From CALKWS01 sp051020515 (GTDB taxonomy: Bacteria; Actinomycetota; Actinomycetes; Actinomycetales; Beutenbergiaceae), in assembly GCF_051020515.1 (NCBI RefSeq), contig NZ_CP194857.1, forward strand, positions 2,108,001 through 2,172,000: a DNA stretch of 64,000 bases. Reading direction: 5' to 3'. Below, in pieces: positions 1-8,884 of the stretch. The notes under the pieces are model-generated. The model did not search any database. It was not told where the DNA came from and worked only from the letters and a program-made list of their open reading frames with translations. Every line of letters starts with the position of its first letter. Within the stretch, counting starts at the first letter, position 1. The translations under genes and the position numbers were made by a program.

Positions 1-219
1 GCCGCCGGGGAAGTGGACCGCTACACCCGCCACGACAACCCCACCTACCCCTCCACGTACGTGCTGGGCCGGGACATGTTCCACGAACTCCGCGCCACCT
101 TCGCCGCCGTCGTGCCCGGGGGGCAGGGCCGGTTGCACGACGCGCTGCTGCGGTACGGCTCCCCGCCGGTGTCGCTGCTGGAACCGGTGCTGCGCCGCGA
201 GTTCGGCGCGGCGCCGTAG
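1..219 (+). CDS. C-terminal end of a DUF885-like protein (partial)
   Basis: The frame is open to the left edge, so only the last 72 codons are present. The tail reads YPSTYVLGRDMFHELRATF, then GRLHDALLRYGSPPVSLLEP. That pattern (an alpha-helical block, then LHDALL-x-x-GSPP-x-x-LL) resembles the C-terminus of the DUF885 family of predicted metallopeptidase-like proteins. The family assignment comes from pattern memory on a short tail, so it is tentative; the catalytic part lies outside the window. It is followed by about 160 bases before the next start codon. Confidence 0.45.
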   Translation, partial: AAGEVDRYTRHDNPTYPSTYVLGRDMFHELRATFAAVVPGGQGRLHDALLRYGSPPVSLLEPVLRREFGAAP

Positions 220-378
220 CCGTCTTACCTGGTAGGACGGACGACGGCGAGACTCACCAATCTGTGTACGATCCCGGTGTCCATGGTGGACCTCGAGGCA
301 CACTCGAGTTTCCCGGTCCGGTGGGCATCCCGGCGAGCCAGTCCCGTCGTCGCGGGCCCGCGGCACCACGTAGGAGGA

Positions 379-2370
379 ATGTTGAAGACCAGACGCCTGA
401 TGGCCGGAGTTGCCGTAACCGCTGCGACCGCCCTTGTGCTGGCGGCGTGCAACGGCGGAACCGGGGACGACCCCGATGCCGACCCGGTGGACACCGACGA
501 CACCGACTCCACCGGCGAGGCCCAGGACAGTTCGCTGACCATCGGCTGGAACCAGTCCTTCTATGAGTACAACAACGACTCCCGCACCGGGAACGCCACC
601 GCGAACGCCAACATCCTGTACCTGATGAACGAGTCGTTCCGGTACTTCGACCAGGAGCTGGAACTGCAGCGCAACGAGGGCTTCGGCACCTTCGACATGG
701 TCAGCGAGACGGACGAGGGGATGACGATGGAGTTCATCCTCTCCGATGAGGCGTACTGGTACGGCGGCCCGGAGCCGGTGGAGGTCGACGCGGCCGACCT
801 GATGCTGTACTGGGCGGCGCACTCCGGCCACCGCAACACCCTGGCGGACGACGACGAGGTGATCGCCCAGGTCGAGTCCGAGCTGTTCGAGGAGTACGCG
901 CAGGAGGGCGACGACGGCGAACCGGAGATCCCCGAGGAGATCCAGGACGACTACGACCAGGCCGTCCAGGACGAGGCCGCCCAACGGCTCGACGCCGAGA
1001 ACGAGGTGTTCTTCAACGGCACCCGCGCCAGCACCATCGGCCTGATCCAGGAGATGCCCGAGATCATCGCCGACGGCAAGGGCGTGACCTTCGACTACTC
1101 GGTGCCGTACGTGGACTGGGAGTACGACTTCGACGTCGGCGTGCCGGCGCACGTGGTCGGCATGCGCGCCCTGGACATCGAGGACCCCCAGGAAGCCAAG
1201 GACGCGGTGATCGCCGCCATCCAGGACAACGACGTGGAGGCGCTGTCCTCCATCGCCGCGTTCTGGAACACCGGCTTCCAGTTCGGTGACACCCTGCCCG
1301 ATGACGAACTGGTGTACCTGTCCTCCGGGGCGTACCTGATGACCGAGTTCCAGCGGGACCAGTACCTGACGCTGACCGCGAACGAGGACTACACCGGCGA
1401 TCGGCCGGCCGCGATCCAGGAGATCACCGTCACCATCTCCGGTGACCCGATGAGCCACATCCAGGCCCTGCAGAACCAGGAGGTGCACCTGGTCCAGCCG
1501 CAGGCCACCCCGGACACGCTGGCCGCTCTGGAGAACCTGGGCGAGTTGGTCGGGGTCTACACCGGTGACGGACCCACGTATGAGCACGTCACCCTGGCCG
1601 TGGACAACGGCGGCCCGTTCGACCCGGAGACCTACGGGGGCGACGCCGACACCGCCCGGGATGTGCGCAACGCGTTCCTGAACCTGATCCCGCGCCAGGA
1701 GATCGTGGAGACCCAGGTGCAGCCGCTGTACCCCGAGGCCGAGGTGCGTCACTCCTACACCCAGGTGCCGGGCTCACCGGACTACGACCAGATGGTCGAG
1801 ACCAACCAGATGCCGCAGACCTGGCCGGTGGAGACCGACCTGGACGCGGCGACCGAGTTGCTGGAGAACGCCGGGGTGGAGACCCCGGTGCCGGTCCGGG
1901 TGATGTACGACCCGAACAACGCCCGCCGCTCCAACATCTACGAACTGATGCGCGAGTCGGTGGAGCGCGAGGGCCTGTTCGAGCTGGTCGACGTCGGCGA
2001 CGTCAACTGGGGTTCCCTGCTCACCGACAGCAGCCTGTTCGACGCCTCCCTGTTCGGCTGGCAGTCCACCTCCACCGCGGTGGGGGCCTCCTCGGCGAAC
2101 TACATCACCGGTGGGTTCAACAATATCGGCGAGTTCTCCAGCGAGCGCGTCGACGAACTCTTCGACGAACTCAGTTCGGAGACCGACGCGGCCGAGCAGG
2201 CTAACATCCTCGCCGAGGTCGAGCAGATCCTGGTCGAGGAGGCCTTCGGCACGGTGCTCTTCCAGCACGAGTTGATCGCCGGCTATGACTCCCGCCTGCA
2301 GAACATCGACCCGATCCCGCTGGCGCCGACCATCTTCTGGAACTACTGGGAGTGGGAGTTCCAGGACTGA
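379..2370 (+). CDS. ABC transporter solute-binding lipoprotein, peptide/family 5 type
   Basis: A 663-residue extracytoplasmic binding protein that would deliver peptides or related solutes to an ABC importer. The N-terminus has a basic segment (KTRR), a hydrophobic stretch and a lipobox LAAC, so it should be lipid-anchored at Cys. The body has the SBP_bac_5 layout: an early STIGWN-like strand, a long insert rich in Asp and Glu (residues about 150-200), an RNAFLNLIPRQEI block, and a closing ELIAGYDSRLQNIDP segment near the C-terminus. An AGGAGG lies only 1 base before this ATG; TTG two bases further on (spacing 4) or the ATG at 400 are alternative starts. No permease or ATPase genes follow: the next gene is wecC, so it appears to be an orphan binding protein. 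The charge bias is strongly acidic. Confidence 0.85.
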   Translation: MLKTRRLMAGVAVTAATALVLAACNGGTGDDPDADPVDTDDTDSTGEAQDSSLTIGWNQSFYEYNNDSRTGNATANANILYLMNESFRYFDQELELQRNEGFGTFDMVSETDEGMTMEFILSDEAYWYGGPEPVEVDAADLMLYWAAHSGHRNTLADDDEVIAQVESELFEEYAQEGDDGEPEIPEEIQDDYDQAVQDEAAQRLDAENEVFFNGTRASTIGLIQEMPEIIADGKGVTFDYSVPYVDWEYDFDVGVPAHVVGMRALDIEDPQEAKDAVIAAIQDNDVEALSSIAAFWNTGFQFGDTLPDDELVYLSSGAYLMTEFQRDQYLTLTANEDYTGDRPAAIQEITVTISGDPMSHIQALQNQEVHLVQPQATPDTLAALENLGELVGVYTGDGPTYEHVTLAVDNGGPFDPETYGGDADTARDVRNAFLNLIPRQEIVETQVQPLYPEAEVRHSYTQVPGSPDYDQMVETNQMPQTWPVETDLDAATELLENAGVETPVPVRVMYDPNNARRSNIYELMRESVEREGLFELVDVGDVNWGSLLTDSSLFDASLFGWQSTSTAVGASSANYITGGFNNIGEFSSERVDELFDELSSETDAAEQANILAEVEQILVEEAFGTVLFQHELIAGYDSRLQNIDPIPLAPTIFWNYWEWEFQD

Positions 2371-2500
2371 TCCCCGGGCCCGCCGGCGTCGGGTCCGCCA
2401 CACTCTGCCGCGGAGCGTGCCAAGAGCAGCATTGGCGCGTTACCGTGGGGCGGAATCGAGGTGGGGCACCCGCCTGGGACAGAGCGGATGAGGAGGCGCG

Positions 2501-3763
2501 GTGAGCGCAGACGCGGTGGTACTTGGCCTGGGTTATGTGGGTTTGCCGTTGGCCCAGGAGGCGGTGCGTTCGGGGTTGAGCGTGCTGGGCTTCGATGTCA
2601 GCGCCAAGGTGGTCGAGGGCCTGAACGCGGGGCGTTCGCACGTGGATGACCTCACTGATGCTGATGTGGCGCAGATGGTGGAGGCAGGTTTTCGGGCCGA
2701 TACCGATGAGTCGGTGATCGGGCGGGCCCGGACCGCGGTGATCTGCGTGCCGACGCCGTTGTCGGCGGAGGGTGGCCCCGACCTGGGGCCGGTGGTCTCG
2801 GCGGGTCAGGCGGTGGGGCGCCAGCTCCGGGCGGGGATGACGGTGATCTTGCAGTCCACCACCTACCCGGGCACCACCGATGAGGTGTTGGTGCCGTTGT
2901 TGGAGGAGGGGTCGGGTTTGACGGCCGGGGTGGACTTCCATGTGGCGTTCTCCCCCGAGCGCATCGACCCGGGCAACGCCAAGTTCGGGATGCGGAACAC
3001 TCCCAAGGTGGTGGGGGGCCTGACCCCGGAGAGCACCGCGGCGGCGGTGGCGTTTTATGAGCGGTTCGTGGACACCGTGGTGCCGGCCAAGGGTCCGCGG
3101 GAGGCGGAGATGGCCAAGTTGTTGGAGAACACCTACCGCCATATCAATATCGCGTTGGTCAATGAGATGGCCCGGTTCGCCCACGAGCTCGATATCGATC
3201 TGTGGAATGTGATCGATATGGCCAAGACCAAGCCGTTCGGGTTCCAGGCCTTCTATCCCGGCACCGGGGTGGGTGGGCATTGCATCCCGATCGACCCGAA
3301 CTACCTGTCCTATAACGTGCGGACCCGGCTGGGGTATCCGTTCCGGTTCGTGGAGTTGGCCCAGGAGATCAACGCCACGATGCCCGGTTATGTGGCCCGG
3401 CGGGCCCAGGACATCTTGAACGAGGACGCCCTGGCCATGCGCGGGGCCAGCGTGCTGCTGCTCGGGGTGACCTACAAGCCCGACATCGCCGACCAACGCG
3501 AATCCCCGGCGGTACCGCTGGCGAAGGCGCTGCAGGCCCAGGGTGCGGTGGTGTCCTTCCACGACCCGAACGTGGTCACCTGGAACGCCAACAGCCAGGC
3601 CTTGCAGCGGGTCGGGGACCTGGACGCGGCGGTGGCGCAGGCGGACCTGGTGATCCTGGTGCAGGACCACAGCGAGTATGACGTCGAAGCCCTGGCCAAG
3701 GCCTCCAAGCGGTTCTTCGACACCAAGGGCAAGGTCACCGCTCCCGGCGCATACCGCCTCTGA
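2501..3763 (+). CDS. wecC: UDP-N-acetyl-D-mannosamine dehydrogenase (UDP-glucose/GDP-mannose dehydrogenase family)
   Basis: NAD-dependent four-electron oxidation of UDP-ManNAc to UDP-ManNAcA in the cytoplasm, supplying an acidic sugar for surface glycans. A Rossmann motif GLGYVGLPLA sits at residues 9-18, the central helix pair is in ENTYRHINIALVNEMA, and the catalytic cysteine is Cys261 in GTGVGGHCIPIDP. The C-terminal NDP-sugar-binding domain follows (LLLGVTYKPDIADQRESPA). Length 420 is normal for the family. The GTG start is set by AGGAGG at 2491-2496, 4 bases upstream. It faces wecB convergently, and the two together make UDP-ManNAcA from UDP-GlcNAc. A closely related UDP-GlcNAc or UDP-glucose 6-dehydrogenase cannot be excluded from sequence alone, but the wecB neighbour favours WecC. 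Confidence 0.9.
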   Translation: MSADAVVLGLGYVGLPLAQEAVRSGLSVLGFDVSAKVVEGLNAGRSHVDDLTDADVAQMVEAGFRADTDESVIGRARTAVICVPTPLSAEGGPDLGPVVSAGQAVGRQLRAGMTVILQSTTYPGTTDEVLVPLLEEGSGLTAGVDFHVAFSPERIDPGNAKFGMRNTPKVVGGLTPESTAAAVAFYERFVDTVVPAKGPREAEMAKLLENTYRHINIALVNEMARFAHELDIDLWNVIDMAKTKPFGFQAFYPGTGVGGHCIPIDPNYLSYNVRTRLGYPFRFVELAQEINATMPGYVARRAQDILNEDALAMRGASVLLLGVTYKPDIADQRESPAVPLAKALQAQGAVVSFHDPNVVTWNANSQALQRVGDLDAAVAQADLVILVQDHSEYDVEALAKASKRFFDTKGKVTAPGAYRL

Positions 3764-3883
3764 GCCGACGACGGCGTAGCCGGGCCCGGTCGGTGACCGC
3801 GCCCGGCGATGCGGTGCTCTGCGCGAGCGCACCCGGCTCGGCGGTGCCGTGCAGAGGGCGCGCTCCGGCCCAGGGGTGTTCAA

Positions 3884-3898
3884 CCGGGCGGCGCCCGG
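3884..3898. terminator. Possible bidirectional terminator between wecC and wecB
   Basis: A perfect 6-bp stem (CCGGGC / GCCCGG) with a 3-base loop lies in the convergent wecC/wecB gap, followed by a second imperfect hairpin (GGCTG / CAGCC). There is no T-run on either side, so intrinsic termination is uncertain; in this GC range chance hairpins are common. Confidence 0.25.
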
Positions 3899-3909
3899 CC
3901 GGGCTGTGC

Positions 3910-4995
3910 TCAGCCGGGCAGCGCCCCGGCGATGACGTCGGCGATGCGCTGACCGGCCTTGCCGTCCCACAGGGGCGGGGTGGGCCATTCGGTCAGCGGT
4001 CCGGTGGCCAGGATCTGCTCCACCTTGCCCGCGAGGGTGTCGGTGGTGACCAGTTCGTTGGTGCCGTGGGTGATGGTGACCGGGCGTTCGGTGTTCGGGC
4101 GCAGCGTCAGGCACGGCACGCCCAGGATGGTGGTCTCCTCCTGCACGCCCCCGGAGTCGGTGACCACCGCGGCGGCGCCGCGCACCAGGCCCATGAACTC
4201 CAGGTACCCCAGCGGCTCCTCCAGCCGGATGCCCGGGTGGTCCAGGATGCCGGCCGCCTCCAGGCGCGGGCGTCCGCGCGGGTGCAGCGGCACCACGATC
4301 GGGGCGAGCCCGGCGGCCTGGTGCACCGCCGTGACCAACCGGCGTACGTCGTCGTCGTTGTCCACGTTTCCCGGCCGGTGCAGCGTGCCCACCAGATAGG
4401 GCCCCTCCAGGCCGAAGGAGGCCCGGGCGGCGTCGGCGTCGAAGCGGTCCAGGTTGGCCAGCAACGTGTCGATCATCGGGTTGCCCACCAGGTGGATCTT
4501 GTCCGGGTGCACCCCCTCGTTGCCCAGGTGCGCGATCGCGTCGGGGCTGGTGGTCAGCAGCAGGTCCGCCAACCGGTCGGTCACGATCCGGTTGATCTCC
4601 TCGGGCATGGTCAGGTCGAAACTGCGCAGCCCGGCCTCCACGTGCGCGATGGGGATGCCGAGTTTGGCCGCGACCAGGGCCGCCCCCACGGTGGAGTTCA
4701 CATCCCCGTAGACCACCACCATCGCGGGCTTGCGCTCGGTGAGCAGGTCCTCCATCGCCACCATGATCGCCGCGGTCTGCTTGGCGTGCGTGCCCGAGCC
4801 AACGCCCAGGTTCACATCCGGGGTGGGGATGCCCAGCTGCCGGAAGAACACCTCCGACATCCGCTCGTCGTAGTGCTGGCCGGTGTGCACCAGAAGTTGC
4901 TCCACGCCCCGGGATTCCAGGGCTGCCAGCACAGGTGCGGCTTTGGGGAAGTTCGGGCGGGCACCGGTCACATGGATGACCAACGGATTCATCAA
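3910..4995 (-). CDS. wecB: UDP-N-acetylglucosamine 2-epimerase (non-hydrolysing)
   Basis: Interconverts UDP-GlcNAc and UDP-ManNAc. 361 residues, the usual length. The diagnostic motifs are all present: TGARPNFPKAAPV at the N-terminus, HTGQHYDERMS, VYGDVNST, HVEAGLRSFD, PEEINRIVTDRLADLL, VGTLHRPGNVD, and the UDP-binding TDSGGVQEETTILGVPCLTLR near the end. The Glu and His of the active site are within HVEAGLRS and TLHRP. It converges on wecC and is preceded by an unusual 18-bp tandem repeat array. The product feeds wecC and so the surface polysaccharide assembled by genes further right. Confidence 0.93.
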   Translation of the reverse strand: MMNPLVIHVTGARPNFPKAAPVLAALESRGVEQLLVHTGQHYDERMSEVFFRQLGIPTPDVNLGVGSGTHAKQTAAIMVAMEDLLTERKPAMVVVYGDVNSTVGAALVAAKLGIPIAHVEAGLRSFDLTMPEEINRIVTDRLADLLLTTSPDAIAHLGNEGVHPDKIHLVGNPMIDTLLANLDRFDADAARASFGLEGPYLVGTLHRPGNVDNDDDVRRLVTAVHQAAGLAPIVVPLHPRGRPRLEAAGILDHPGIRLEEPLGYLEFMGLVRGAAAVVTDSGGVQEETTILGVPCLTLRPNTERPVTITHGTNELVTTDTLAGKVEQILATGPLTEWPTPPLWDGKAGQRIADVIAGALPG

Positions 4996-5079
4996 GGCCT
5001 CAGCAATCGCCGGAGTCAGGTCCCGGCCAGCCTAATGGCGCGGCTACGACGCCGAATCCGCGGCCCGTCCGAACCCCAG

Positions 5080-5275
5080 GCGCTGCCCCAACCGGAGGCG
5101 CTGTCCCAACCGGAGGCGCTGTCCCAACCGGAGGTGCTGCCCCAATCAGAGGCGCTGTCCCAACCGGAGGTGCTGCCCCAATCAGGGGCGCTGTCCCAAC
5201 CGGAGGTGCTGTCCCAATCAGGGGCGCTGTCCCGACCGGGGCGCTGTCGTAACCCGGGGGCGCTGTCGTAACCCG
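5080..5275. repeat. 18-bp minisatellite, about 11 units, upstream of wecB
   Basis: Units of the form GCGCTGTCCCAACCGGAG repeat head to tail from 5080; the first eight are exactly 18 bp and the last three drift in length and sequence (AACCCGG variants). Units alternate between an AACCGGAG and an AATCAGGG ending. Because 18 is a multiple of three, one frame stays open (Ala-Leu-Ser-Gln-Pro-Glu repeats), but that frame is just the antisense reading of wecB extended and is not a gene. The array fills most of the 327-base gap between the 5' end of wecB and the 3' end of the next minus-strand gene. Confidence 0.9.
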
Positions 5276-5322
5276 GCGACCCCTCGGGCCGAAGTACCCG
5301 CCAGGCCGGCGGGCAGGCGGCG

Positions 5323-6315
5323 TCAGAACCCGGCCGGTCCCACGCGCTCGCCCTCGCTGATCGCCGCCTCGCGCCTGTCCGAGCGCTCGGTCACGATCTC
5401 CTCACCGGTGCGGTAGCCCTCCACGTCAGCGCGGGCGTCCTCCTGGGCGGAGATGCTCGGTCCGGCAGCACGCAGGTCGGTGAACTGCCCGCTCAGTTCT
5501 CCGCGCACCCGGTTGTCGGCTCCCACCGGGGCCGGGTTGTTGTCCGCACCGGTCAGGTCCCCGCGGATGATGTTGCCCGCCACGCTCACCCCGCCGGTGT
5601 TGCGCGAGACGGTCAGGTCCGCGCCGAAGTAGTTCACCTCGTCGCACTCGGCCAGCGCGTCCCCGGCGCCCACCTGCACGGCGGTGTTGCCGAGATAGCT
5701 CGCGTTGCCGTCCACCTCGCTGGCGCAGATCAGTGCCCCCGCCGCGTTGTCGGCCACGGTCAGCTCCCGGGCGATCGTGGAGTCGATGATGTCGGTGGAG
5801 ACGGTGCCCTCGGTGCTGACGAATCGGCCCACCCTGGTGGAGTCGAGGTAGACGGCTCCGTCGACGACGTCGATCCGGCCCTCCACGTAGGTGTCCATCG
5901 AGTACAGGAAGCCCGGATCATCGTCGCCGGCTCGGCCAACCACATGCCCGCCCACCTGGGAGCCCTCCAGGAACACTCCGTAGGCACCGTTGCTGGCCAG
6001 GTTCGCCCCGATGGCGGTGCTCGTCGCGTCGAAGTAGGCGTCGGAGGCCACCACCACCCGGTCGGCGAGGGTGCCGTCGGTGACCACCAGGTTCGCGCCG
6101 GACTGCACCCGCACCTGCCCGGTCACGGTGGTGCCCTCCAGGATGCAGGTGCGCCCCGAGGGGACCACGAGGTCACCTGGCACGGTGACCTCGCCGGCGG
6201 TGCCCACGCAACGGGTGACCAGATCGGCCGAGGCGGTAGCGGCGGTTGCCACGGCACCGGTAGCCGCCAGCGCCAGCGCTGCGAGCACGGCGGCGGGGCG
6301 AGATGACTTACGCAC
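5323..6315 (-). CDS. Secreted beta-solenoid-like protein of unknown function
   Basis: 330 residues starting at GTG, with AAGGAGA 6 bases upstream. Residues 1-30 form a Sec signal peptide (basic MRKSSR, hydrophobic core, ATASA cleavage region). The mature part is a series of short beta-rich rungs with recurring V-x-G-D/N-x-V and alternating hydrophobics (GTTVTGQVRVQSGANLVV, NTGGVSVAGNIIRGDLTG), as in polymer-forming or right-handed beta-helix proteins. A cysteine pair (about residues 36 and 57) near the start could form a disulfide. The C-terminal 50 residues are charged and likely unstructured. No LPXTG or membrane anchor is visible, so it should be released or wall-associated. I recognise the fold pattern, not a named family. 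Confidence 0.7.
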   Translation of the reverse strand: MRKSSRPAAVLAALALAATGAVATAATASADLVTRCVGTAGEVTVPGDLVVPSGRTCILEGTTVTGQVRVQSGANLVVTDGTLADRVVVASDAYFDATSTAIGANLASNGAYGVFLEGSQVGGHVVGRAGDDDPGFLYSMDTYVEGRIDVVDGAVYLDSTRVGRFVSTEGTVSTDIIDSTIARELTVADNAAGALICASEVDGNASYLGNTAVQVGAGDALAECDEVNYFGADLTVSRNTGGVSVAGNIIRGDLTGADNNPAPVGADNRVRGELSGQFTDLRAAGPSISAQEDARADVEGYRTGEEIVTERSDRREAAISEGERVGPAGF

Positions 6316-6586
6316 GGTGTCTCCTTGGCAGGCTCACCGACGCGTGGGAGAGCCCAACGATGTCAGGGACTATCCACTGTACGTCTCCAACCTGCCGTGA
6401 AGCAATGCCCTGACGTGCGCAAACGCATCTCCACGGGCGCAGCGGCCGGCTTTGTGCTAGCCGCCGGGCCAGGTCCGTGCGGTGCTCACGGGCCGTGCCT
6501 GAGGCCGTGCTTCGCGGCATCTGAAGCCAGCACCGGCCCATTGTGACAGGCGCCGATTCCAGGCATCCTCGTTCCGAATTTGGGCC

Positions 6587-6615
6587 TTGACGAGACCGTT
6601 CCGTGGGTCTAACGT
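6587..6615 (+). promoter_or_regulatory. Sigma-70-type promoter of the ArsR/SRPBCC operon (leaderless)
   Basis: TTGACG at 6587-6592 and TAACGT at 6610-6615 with exactly 17 bases between them. Transcription would begin about 7-9 bases later, at or next to the ATG at 6624, giving a leaderless mRNA. This placement is why the upstream in-frame GTG at 6603, which lies inside the promoter spacer, is not used as the start. Confidence 0.7.
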
Positions 6616-6631
6616 ACAACCAAATGGTTGC
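6616..6631. promoter_or_regulatory. Palindromic operator overlapping the arsR-type start codon
   Basis: Inverted repeat CAACC-AAAT-GGTTG at 6617-6630, whose centre contains the ATG of the regulator. Autoregulatory ArsR-type repressors paired with SRPBCC genes commonly bind a site of this ACAACC/GGTTGT form; binding here would block the promoter just upstream. Site seen directly; the regulator match is inferred. Confidence 0.65.
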
Positions 6632-6971
6632 ACATCACCAGCAGCGACTGGAACTCAGCGACGACGAGGTGGACCGGATCTTCCAGGCTCTCGCCGATAC
6701 CACCCGGCGTGACATCGTCCGGCGCACCTTGGTCGAGGAGTTCTCCGTCTCCCGTCTGGCCGCTGAGTACGACATGTCGTTCGCAGCGGTGCAGAAACAC
6801 GTCACCGTCCTGCAACGGGCAGGACTGGTCACCAAACACTCCAGGGGCCGCGAGCGACTCGTCCGCGGCAATCCCGCCACCATCCGCCGGGCCCAGGCCC
6901 TCCTGGACCACTACGCGCAGATCTGGCGCAGCCGCATCGACCGCCTCGACGCGCTGCTGGAGCAGGACTGA
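6624..6971 (+). CDS. ArsR-family winged-helix repressor
   Basis: 115 residues from the leaderless ATG at 6624. The winged helix is IFQALADTTRRDIVRRTL, then FSVSRLAAEYDMSFAAVQKHVTVLQRAGLV as recognition helix and wing start, then KHSRGRERLVRGNP. No metal-binding cysteine pair (CxC) of ArsR/SmtB sensors is present, so it is of the metal-free subgroup typically adjacent to SRPBCC (AHSA1-like) genes. It is followed after 40 bases by such a gene, so it most likely represses its own operon through the palindrome at its start codon. The inducing signal cannot be read from the sequence. Confidence 0.85.
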   Translation: MVAHHQQRLELSDDEVDRIFQALADTTRRDIVRRTLVEEFSVSRLAAEYDMSFAAVQKHVTVLQRAGLVTKHSRGRERLVRGNPATIRRAQALLDHYAQIWRSRIDRLDALLEQD

Positions 6972-7011
6972 GAAACACCTATCGAGGACAGACCGAGGAA
7001 GGTCACCAACG

Positions 7012-7993
7012 ATGCCTATCACCACCGTCCACAAGGACACCGAAACCCTGCAGATCACGATCGTCGCGGACTTCACGGTGCCGGTGCAGCGGCTCTGGGA
7101 CGCGTACGCCGATGCCCGTCAGATCGAGAAGTTCTGGGGACCGGTCACCTGGCCGGCCACCTTCACCCGCCACGATATGGCCCCGGGCGGGTTCTCCCAC
7201 TACTACATGACCGGACCGGAAGGGGAGCGGTCCGGCGGTTACTGGGAGTTCCTGGCCGTCGATCCGGGACGCTCCTTCGAGGTCCTGGACGGCTTCACCG
7301 GCCCGGACGGTAACCCCGATCGGGATATGCCGGCCATGCGCATGGTGTACGAGTTCACCGAGACCGACACCGGGTCCCGATGCACCACCACCACCTACTT
7401 CAACTCCGCCGACAACCTTAAGCGGATGCTCACCATGGGCATGGAGGAGGGCATGCGCTCGGCGATGAGCCAGATCGACGACGTGGTGGCCGATCTGGCC
7501 TCCCTTCTCCGCGGACCTACCGGTTCAGGCCCAGATCCTCTCCGACACCCAGGTGCGCTTCTCCCGGATCATCCGCGGCACACCCCAGCAGGTCTGGGAC
7601 GCCCATCAGGACCCGGAGTTGCTCAAGCGCTGGATGCTCGGACCGGACGGATGGTCGATGACCTCGTGTGAGGTCGCCACCGAGGTCGGGCAGACCTACC
7701 GGTACGCCTGGGCCCCCGATGACGGCAGCAGTCCCGGCTTCGCCCTCACCGGTGAGCTCCTGGAGGCCGAGGAGCCGCACCGGGCGGTGCAGACCGAGGC
7801 GATGGAGGGGATGGAGGGCCCGCCCACGTTGAACGAGCAGACCCTCATCCCCGTCACCGGTGGCACCCTGATCACCTTGCTCATCACCTACGACAACGCC
7901 GAGATGCGCGACGCCATCCTGGCCACCGGCATGACCGACGGCATGGAGACCAGTTACGCCCGGCTGGAGCGCGCGGTGCTGGCCGCGGCATGA
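7012..7993 (+). pseudogene. Tandem SRPBCC (AHSA1/START-like) two-domain protein, one frameshift
   Basis: The first domain runs from ATG 7012 (residues about 12-165; FWGPVTWPATFTRHDMAPGG, GSRCTTTTYFNS, MTMGMEEGMRSAM). The second resumes one base out of frame (VRFSRIIRGTPQQVWDAH, FTGEL-like strand, ILATGMTDGMETSYARLE). Family members are known as single tandem-domain proteins, and the downstream frame reads sensibly from VQAQILSDTQV, so the break is a net +1 at about 7505-7535. Without the correction, translation would run into nonsense to 7671. SRPBCC proteins bind hydrophobic ligands in a helix-grip pocket; the substrate is unknown. Its stop overlaps the next ATG (ATGA), pointing to translational coupling with the AlkD-like gene. 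Sequence error and real decay both remain possible. Confidence 0.75.
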
Positions 7994-8749
7994 ACGCCAC
8001 CGGGAGCACCGGCACCGGCACTGCCCGCGCCGAGGCGATCCGCACCGACACCACCGGCGTCGAGCAGATCTTCACCGCCCTGCGTGAGGTGAGTTCACCG
8101 ACCGAGCGGGACAAGGTCGCCCGGCGACTGCCGCCCGACAGCGGGCTGGCGGCCGTCGGGGTCCGGATGCGGGACGTGTTCGACCTGGCCAAGTCCGCCA
8201 CCGACCTCCCGGTTTCGTCCGTGCCGGATCTACTGGCGTCCCGGTGGTACGAGGTGCGGATGGTGGGCGTGTCCATCCTGGATTTCAAGGCCCGACGGCG
8301 GGGCCTGAGCGAGCAGGACCGGCGCGCCCTGTACGAGGTGTACTTGGACAACCACCATCTGCTCACCGCCTGGGACTTCATCGACCGGGCCGCACCGCGG
8401 GTGGTGGGGGCCTACTTGGTGGACAGGTCCAGGCAGCCGCTGTTCGACCTCGCCCGCTCGGAGGTGGCGCTGGAGCGCCGCACCGCGATCACCGCGCGCG
8501 TTCTGGCTGATCGGCTCGGGTGACCTGGAGGACCCGCTGGCGCTGGCCCGGATGCTGGTCGCCGACCCCTCGCCGTGGGTGACCAAGCCGGTCGGCACCG
8601 CGCTGCGCCAGGTGGGCACAGTCGATGAGCAGGCTCTGGTGGACTTCCTGAACCGGCACCACCAGGAGATGACCCGCCCGAGCCTGCGGCTGGCCACGAG
8701 TAACCTCGACGACGCCACCCGCGCCCAGTTCATCCGCCCCCGCCGCTGA
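7990..8749 (+). pseudogene. DNA alkylation repair protein, AlkD-like (HEAT repeats), one frameshift
   Basis: AlkD-type glycosylases remove alkylated bases from DNA using stacked HEAT-like helices. The first 167 codons carry the family's body (MRDVFDLAKSA, WYEVRMVGVSILDFKAR, NHHLLTAWDFIDRAAPRVVGAYL, ERRTAITA). The frame then breaks in GCGCGCG at about 8494-8501, and the neighbouring frame continues with FWLIGSGDLEDPLALARML, PWVTKPVGTALRQVG and LRLATSNLDDATRAQF, the expected C-terminal repeats. Either +1 or -2 explains it. It overlaps the SRPBCC gene by 4 bases and closes the operon. Functional if the break is a sequencing artefact. Confidence 0.75.
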
Positions 8750-8884
8750 CCCCCCGCCGGCGCCTGCCGATCGCTACCTGCCCGAGGTCGCGGCACCTGA
8801 CCCGCCGCCGCTGAGGTCCCGGCACCTTGGCCGCCGCCGCTGCTGAGGTCGCGGACCTGGCCCGCTGGCCGCGGTCCATCACGC

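Noticed and set aside
2201..4114. 637-codon minus-strand frame opposite the solute-binding and wecC genes
   Set aside because: Antisense shadow rich in His, Arg and Pro with no motif; both plus-strand genes are certain.
3793..5271. Long plus-strand open frame across wecB and the minisatellite
   Set aside because: It is antisense to wecB, has no family features, and is held open by GC bias and by the 18-bp repeat whose length is a multiple of three.
5080..5275. CRISPR array
   Set aside because: The 18-bp units are contiguous with no spacers and no cas genes are present.
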